Part shown: positions 60,901-64,000 of the stretch, one piece after another
Layout of the letters: each line of letters opens with the position of its first letter
Position numbering within the stretch: the stretch's first letter is position 1
NCBI RefSeq assembly: GCF_003073045.1
Contig: NC_037590.1
Coordinates: 31,504,327 to 31,568,326 of the forward strand
Direction of reading: 5' to 3'
DNA from: Pomacea canaliculata
Lineage: Eukaryota > Mollusca > Gastropoda > Architaenioglossa > Ampullariidae
DNA length: 64,000 nucleotides
Made by a program: the position numbers and the translations under genes
Notes under the pieces: generated by a model
Told to the model about the DNA's origin: nothing
The model's database searches: none
What the model saw: only the letters and a program-made list of their open reading frames with translations

Positions 60901-63900
60901 CAGCGCATGCGTGCGCGTGCGTGCTTGCAACTTGTTTCAAATGTCAGCAGCTGGGAGTGGCAGGAGCGGTTATGGTTTGCTACATTTATCGACACAGTGT
61001 GTTGTAGGTTCCCACTCATTTTCAGCGTGTAGTGAACGATAGCAATGGCAGATCGGGGCCTGAATGATTCGTGGCTGTTATGCAGTGAGCAATCCTGCAG
61101 TATTTCTCAGGTACAAGTGTGCACGCATTGCATGCATGTTAGCCACTCTGTACCAGGCAGGCAAGGAATTGGGGAAAAGTTATAGACCAGTGCATGTGAT
61201 TGTTTCTCCCTCCTGGAGTCAAAGCTGAAACAGTGCACCACAAAAGGCTAATTCATTTAAAAAAAGCAAAAAAACTTCATATCAGGGGTATTGTTTTAAA
61301 TTGCGCAGCTGTAGTGTTTTAGGAAATATGGACTGCAGTGTCAGAAATGACAATTATCATATTGTTAAAATGACTTTTAAATAATTATGGTTTGATGTCA
61401 CAGCATAATAATATACCAAAAGGGCCACATTGAGCTATTTGTTAAAGAGTCTACAAAATAACATGAATTTGGGTTTTTCTGAATTGAGCAGTGCCAGTAA
61501 TACTGATATCAAAAAGCCGGGGGGGTGGGGCGCCTAAAAATCAATTAAAAGAATAAGGGTTTTGAGGGGTTTTCAGTCTGCATTGGAGGAAAAAATGGCT
61601 TCTGTAACCTTTGTCTGGTATCGGCCTTTATTCATGCACCTTGTTTGCAACAAGGCTTGGCTTGGCTAAGCGAAACAGATGCCATTCATATGTTTTCACT
61701 GCTGACTGACAGCAGCTGAATATAAGAAGAAATAAGTTTTTTTTTTTCAGAGAGTGGTTAGCTGGAATCAGCATGTTAAGCTATAGAACAGTAAGAAATC
61801 GTAAGATGAAGTATGGTTCAAATTATATGTGTGTGGTTGTGTGTGTTTGAGATATCACCTGGTGTTGTTGGCGTAAAGCTGTTGTTGTAGTCACCAAGAC
61901 ATCAATTCTTTCACAAAAATCTGCCATGAAATCTAAAAAAATTCTTTCATGAAAAAAAAGATACAGGTAGTCCTTATGACCTTATTAGGGTTTTAAAGAA
62001 ATGAGGGGCTAGAGACCTCTCTTATTGTAGGGTCAACATCCCTAACCCTGTGGAGTCAGCCCACTGCTAAATCAACTGGAGGAAGTATGCCACATCATGT
62101 GGATGTTGAACTGGTTCATGTGCAACTTTTTGGGTTCAAAGGCTGCTGCTATAACTACTAGGCTATCCACTCCCCCTAAACAGAAATGGGTGGCCTCATT
62201 AAATCTTTTGTTTTTTTAGAGAATATTTGATTCTGTTGCAGAAGACTCATGCTAGAAATGGTTTCATATGTTGCAGAGTGATGGGAATGCAGGGTTTCTA
62301 AGGGCAGCCCGTGATGGCAATCTGCAAGAAGTCCTTGAATACCTGAAGGGCAGTACAGACATCAACACCAGCAACCCGGTATGAATGTTCTTTTTCCATC
62401 TCCCCATCTTGATGGGAAAGAGACGTAGGATAAAAAAGAAAAGTTGGGGTGGATAAGACAGGATGGAAGATAATGGTCAGTGTTGGCAGAGATATCTAGG
62501 GTGGGGAAGTGGAACAGGAGGGTGCATGTGTCCTGCAGCAGCTGTATTTTTCTTTTTTTTTCCTGGTTTCAGAATGGGTTGAATGCCCTGCACCTGGCCT
62601 CAAAGGAAGGCCATGTCAACATTGTAACAGAGTTACTTCGAAGGGGAGCTAATGTGGAAGCAGCCACTAAGGTCAGTGTTTATTGTATAAGTTTTATTCG
62701 AGGCCAGCCTCCTGTCTTGACAGATATAAGTAAAATTTTTATTACTGGCTTTCACTAAAAAATTTGCAGCAAAGTTTTAATTTCCACTGCTTAAAACTGC
62801 GGTGAATATGGAGTTTAAAACACACTGATCGCATAATTTTTTAGTTCTGTTGTGTTAACATGGAGTTACCAAAGGTTGCAGGACTCAAGTGTGTTAAACT
62901 TGGCTTTTGCTTATGTTGGCATTGATTTCCTGCTTGATTCGTATTTCCTTAAACTGTAAAAGAATTGCTCTGATTCGAAGAAATATTTTTTCCTGGAGCA
63001 GAAGGGGAACACAGCATTGCACATTGCATCACTGGCAGGCCATGAAGAGATCGTCAAAATTCTGGTTGAAAATGGGGCTCATGTCAACCTGCAAGCCCAG
63101 GTTAGATTTTATTTTTGTTCAACTGCATGTATACTCATGGTCTTCATATGACCTTAACAGTTTTAAAGAAAAGATTCCTCCTTCCCTTTACAGGGTAAAT
63201 AAAGTCATTGATAATTGGCCTCCAAGTAAATGCAGATCTGCTTTTATTTGCATTCACTTTAGTGATATTTGTATGTTATTTCAGAAGGTGTTGAGCTGAC
63301 AAATTTATCAGTGTGTCAACAGTTTTCATACTCATCAGGACACTTTTGATATCTATAGTAGGTTTTCTATCTTGATATTAATGCAGACTCTTTTCTTTGG
63401 GCATAAAATGTTGATTGGCCACAAATTAAAAACCAAACTGTTGTATTTGTAGGCTGGCTTCACTCCACTGTACATGGCAGCACAGGAGGGTCATGCTGAA
63501 GTGGTGCGGTTCCTTCTTGCCAGTGGAGCCAACCAGAGCCTTGCTACAGAGGTAAAATGGTGGCAATCAAGTCACTTAGGCAAAAAAAACTGAAAATTTA
63601 AATAAAAAATTATTGGGGAGGTGACCTATATGTAATTTTTTTTCTGGGTTGCCAGTCCAGATTACCACAATGATGTAAAGGGAATCGGTTATTTTGATGG
63701 ATTCATGGTTCATGAGGTTGTCTGAAGAGAGTGTTGTTAATGGTAGTGCATAAAGACTGGCATTACTTGACATTAGTGGGTGGTTTGAAACATTGCAGAA
63801 TTCTTCAGAATATTTGTGATGGACATGTTTGGCCACATTGCTTTGCTTGTAGGATGGATTTACTCCTCTGGCAGTCGCCCTGCAACAAGGACATGACCGA

Positions 63901-64000
63901 GTGGTGAGCGTGCTGCTTGAGCATGACACAAAAGGGAAGGTGCGTCTTCCAGCTCTTCATATTGCTGCTAAGAAAGATGATGTCAAGTCAGCAGCCCTGC
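42887..64000 (+). CDS. ANK: Ankyrin (ANK1/2/3 family), 5' part, continues past window
   Basis: Shared exons 62277-62378, 62573-62671, 63002-63100, 63453-63551 and 63853-64000+ all join in phase 0. They code for [19 protein letters not shown], then [53 protein letters not shown] and [18 protein letters not shown], followed by [17 protein letters not shown]. This is the invariant N-terminal start of spectrin-binding ankyrins, not a generic ankyrin-repeat protein. In animals these proteins tie ion channels and adhesion molecules to the spectrin cytoskeleton through a 24-repeat membrane-binding domain; only the first five to six repeats are in the window. Three introns fall exactly one 33-residue repeat apart. 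Four candidate alternative first exons (42887, 49902, 54508 and 61045) can splice to 62277. Confidence 0.9.
44679..44690. repeat. Poly-T tract
   Basis: A homopolymer T run in the long 5' region of the ankyrin gene. Confidence 0.7.
46440..46550 (+). mobile_element. Possible tRNA-derived SINE
   Basis: A perfect B-box match GGTTCAAATCC lies near 46502, with an A-box-like TGCCCTAGTGCATCTG about 40-50 bases upstream. The tRNA-like head is short and the body and ends cannot be defined. Confidence 0.3.
49265..49901 (+). promoter_or_regulatory. CpG-rich leader upstream of histidine-rich exon
   Basis: Relative to its AT-rich surroundings, this stretch is GC-rich with many CpGs and ends at the ATG of exon B. 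It is therefore a candidate promoter or 5' UTR. No TATA box is evident. Confidence 0.3.
49902..50132 (+). CDS. ANK: Candidate alternative first exon B: histidine-rich N-terminus
   Basis: ATG at 49902 opens 77 codons ending HQPHRE before the donor gtaacc, phase 0. By count 26 of 77 residues are histidine, including a run of nine near the end (residues 62-70). The preceding ~650 bases are GC-rich with CpG, which suits a promoter and 5' UTR. The match of phase and position makes it a candidate ankyrin first exon, 12.1 kb from the acceptor. It could instead begin another unseen transcript. Confidence 0.5.
54508..54531 (+). CDS. ANK: Candidate alternative first exon C of ankyrin
   Basis: Codes for MADNKTRK and ends at donor gtattt, phase 0. 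Spliced to 62277 it reads [11 protein letters not shown], which resembles the vertebrate junction where a short basic N-terminus precedes SDxNA. The start context is good (accaacATGG) and a GC-rich leader lies upstream (54060-54507). An eight-codon frame alone could arise by chance; the context raises it above that. Confidence 0.45.
55830..56008 (-). mobile_element. tRNA-derived SINE, same family as 41 kb
   Basis: On the minus strand it reads CCGTCCGGCTCAACGGTTAG, GCGCCTGTCACCAATATAAT, GGGTTCAGATCTCGTCTCGG, CTATTTACAGGGCTGGGTGC, GCCGTGATATAGCTTGGTTA. This is nearly colinear with the plus-strand copy at 41004-41180 and lies in an ankyrin intron. Confidence 0.8.
57185..57283 (-). other. Unassigned minus-strand open frame with consensus donor
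   Basis: An open frame beginning at ATG 57283 reads [20 protein letters not shown] and onward to FDPLHC. It meets a perfect donor (gtaagt) at about 57184, and the frame also stays open beyond the donor. It has no recognised homology. It may be a first exon of an antisense gene within an ankyrin intron, or chance. Confidence 0.25.
58205..58270. repeat. Dispersed repeat, copy B (also at 37.1 kb)
   Basis: Shares TTAGCTGATGGCATT, ACACGAGTGGCA, GCGATCA and CCAATCTCACGAGA with 37110-37175 in the same order and orientation. Confidence 0.6.
60356..60365 (+). promoter_or_regulatory. TATA-like box upstream of ankyrin exon D
   Basis: TATAAAAGGG, a near-consensus TATA box, lies on the plus strand about 690 bases before the ATG at 61045. 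If used, it implies a ~650-base 5' UTR or a hidden leader intron. Confidence 0.35.
61045..61110 (+). CDS. ANK: Candidate alternative first exon D of ankyrin
   Basis: ATG at 61045 (context agcaATGG) codes for 22 residues beginning [15 protein letters not shown] and ends in CAG before donor gtacaa, phase 0. It is the closest candidate to the shared acceptor (intron 1.2 kb). A TATA-like box lies about 690 bases upstream. Confidence 0.5.
62277..62378 (+). CDS. ANK: Ankyrin common exon (N-cap and repeat 1)
   Basis: The acceptor is tatgttgcag and the donor gtatga. It has 34 codons, [20 protein letters not shown] to TSNP. This segment begins almost all ankyrin isoforms. Confidence 0.92.
62573..62671 (+). 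CDS. ANK: Ankyrin exon, repeat 2
   Basis: The acceptor is ctggtttcag and the donor gtcagt. It has exactly 33 codons, [20 protein letters not shown] onward. Confidence 0.95.
63002..63100 (+). CDS. ANK: Ankyrin exon, repeat 3
   Basis: The acceptor is ctggagcag and the donor gttaga. It has exactly 33 codons, [20 protein letters not shown] onward. Confidence 0.95.
63453..63551 (+). CDS. ANK: Ankyrin exon, repeat 4
   Basis: The acceptor is atttgtag and the donor gtaaaa. It has exactly 33 codons, [20 protein letters not shown] onward. Confidence 0.95.
63853..64000 (+). CDS. ANK: Ankyrin exon, repeats 5-6 (truncated by window edge)
   Basis: The acceptor is gcttgtag. It codes for [20 protein letters not shown], then [20 protein letters not shown], and is still open at the last base. 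It runs through the repeat boundary without an intron. Confidence 0.93.

Larger units (their letters stand above)
42938..62276 (+). other. 5' introns of ankyrin gene (apart from first exons)
   Basis: Between the candidate first exons I see no other convincing coding exon. The DNA carries SINEs, two dispersed-repeat or SINE-like pieces, T-rich and CT-rich tracts and long AT-rich segments. GC-rich patches coincide with the candidate first exons. Confidence 0.4.

Noticed and set aside
62040..62190. Possible SINE on the minus strand (GAGTGGATAGCCTAGT head)
   Set aside because: The A-box-like head is plausible, but no B box follows in the same orientation.
1..64000. CRISPR arrays, operons, rRNA or bona fide tRNA genes
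   Set aside because: None was seen. The tRNA-like sequences are SINE heads lacking a complete cloverleaf, and the gene structure is eukaryotic.

Overview
This is a eukaryotic (metazoan) genomic window: long introns with GT-AG borders, AT-rich non-coding DNA, microsatellites and tRNA-derived SINEs. The gene content and repeat style suggest a lophotrochozoan, most likely a gastropod mollusc. That taxonomic call is an inference. Most of the window is intron or intergenic sequence; four loci carry convincing protein-coding signal.

Region by region. (1) 1-7.6 kb has no gene. It holds a (TTTG)n microsatellite, a ~300 bp foldback structure (1577-1875), a tRNA-type SINE near 4 kb, a fragment of a second SINE family near 4.7 kb, and a decayed jockey/CR1-like reverse-transcriptase fossil (5165-5720). 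(2) 7678-10053, minus strand: an ankyrin-repeat protein with a possible SOCS-box-like tail. Its frame is broken by seven single-base indels, mostly in homopolymer contexts, with no other stops. (3) 10.1-17 kb is apparently gene-free. (4) 17859-23382, minus strand: a complete eight-exon NCOA4 (ferritin-autophagy receptor) homologue of 633 codons. Its C-terminal half carries five copies of a 12-residue F-x-H-I-x-x-D-x-x-x-W-L module. (5) 24898-28441, plus strand, head-to-head with NCOA4: an eight-exon gene of about 315 codons coding for a degenerate EF-hand protein fused to a C-terminal death domain. (6) 28.4-42.8 kb is apparently intergenic, with SINE-like sequence, a short palindrome, a tandem duplication and microsatellites. 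(7) 42.9-64 kb, plus strand: the 5' end of a large spectrin-binding-type ankyrin gene (ANK1/2/3 family). Five ankyrin-repeat exons (62277 to the window edge) are preceded by four candidate alternative first exons at 42.9, 49.9, 54.5 and 61.0 kb. All four end in phase 0, as the common acceptor requires.

How the genes relate: NCOA4 and the EF-hand/death gene start about 1.5 kb apart in opposite directions and may share a promoter region. The ankyrin gene appears to use multiple promoters that would give different N-termini on one ankyrin-repeat scaffold, as vertebrate ankyrins do. The items most worth following are the FxHIxxDxxxWL repeats in NCOA4, the EF-hand/death-domain fusion, and the set of ankyrin first exons, one of which is extremely histidine-rich. 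Splice sites and exon chains were read by eye; nothing here was checked by database search or RNA data.
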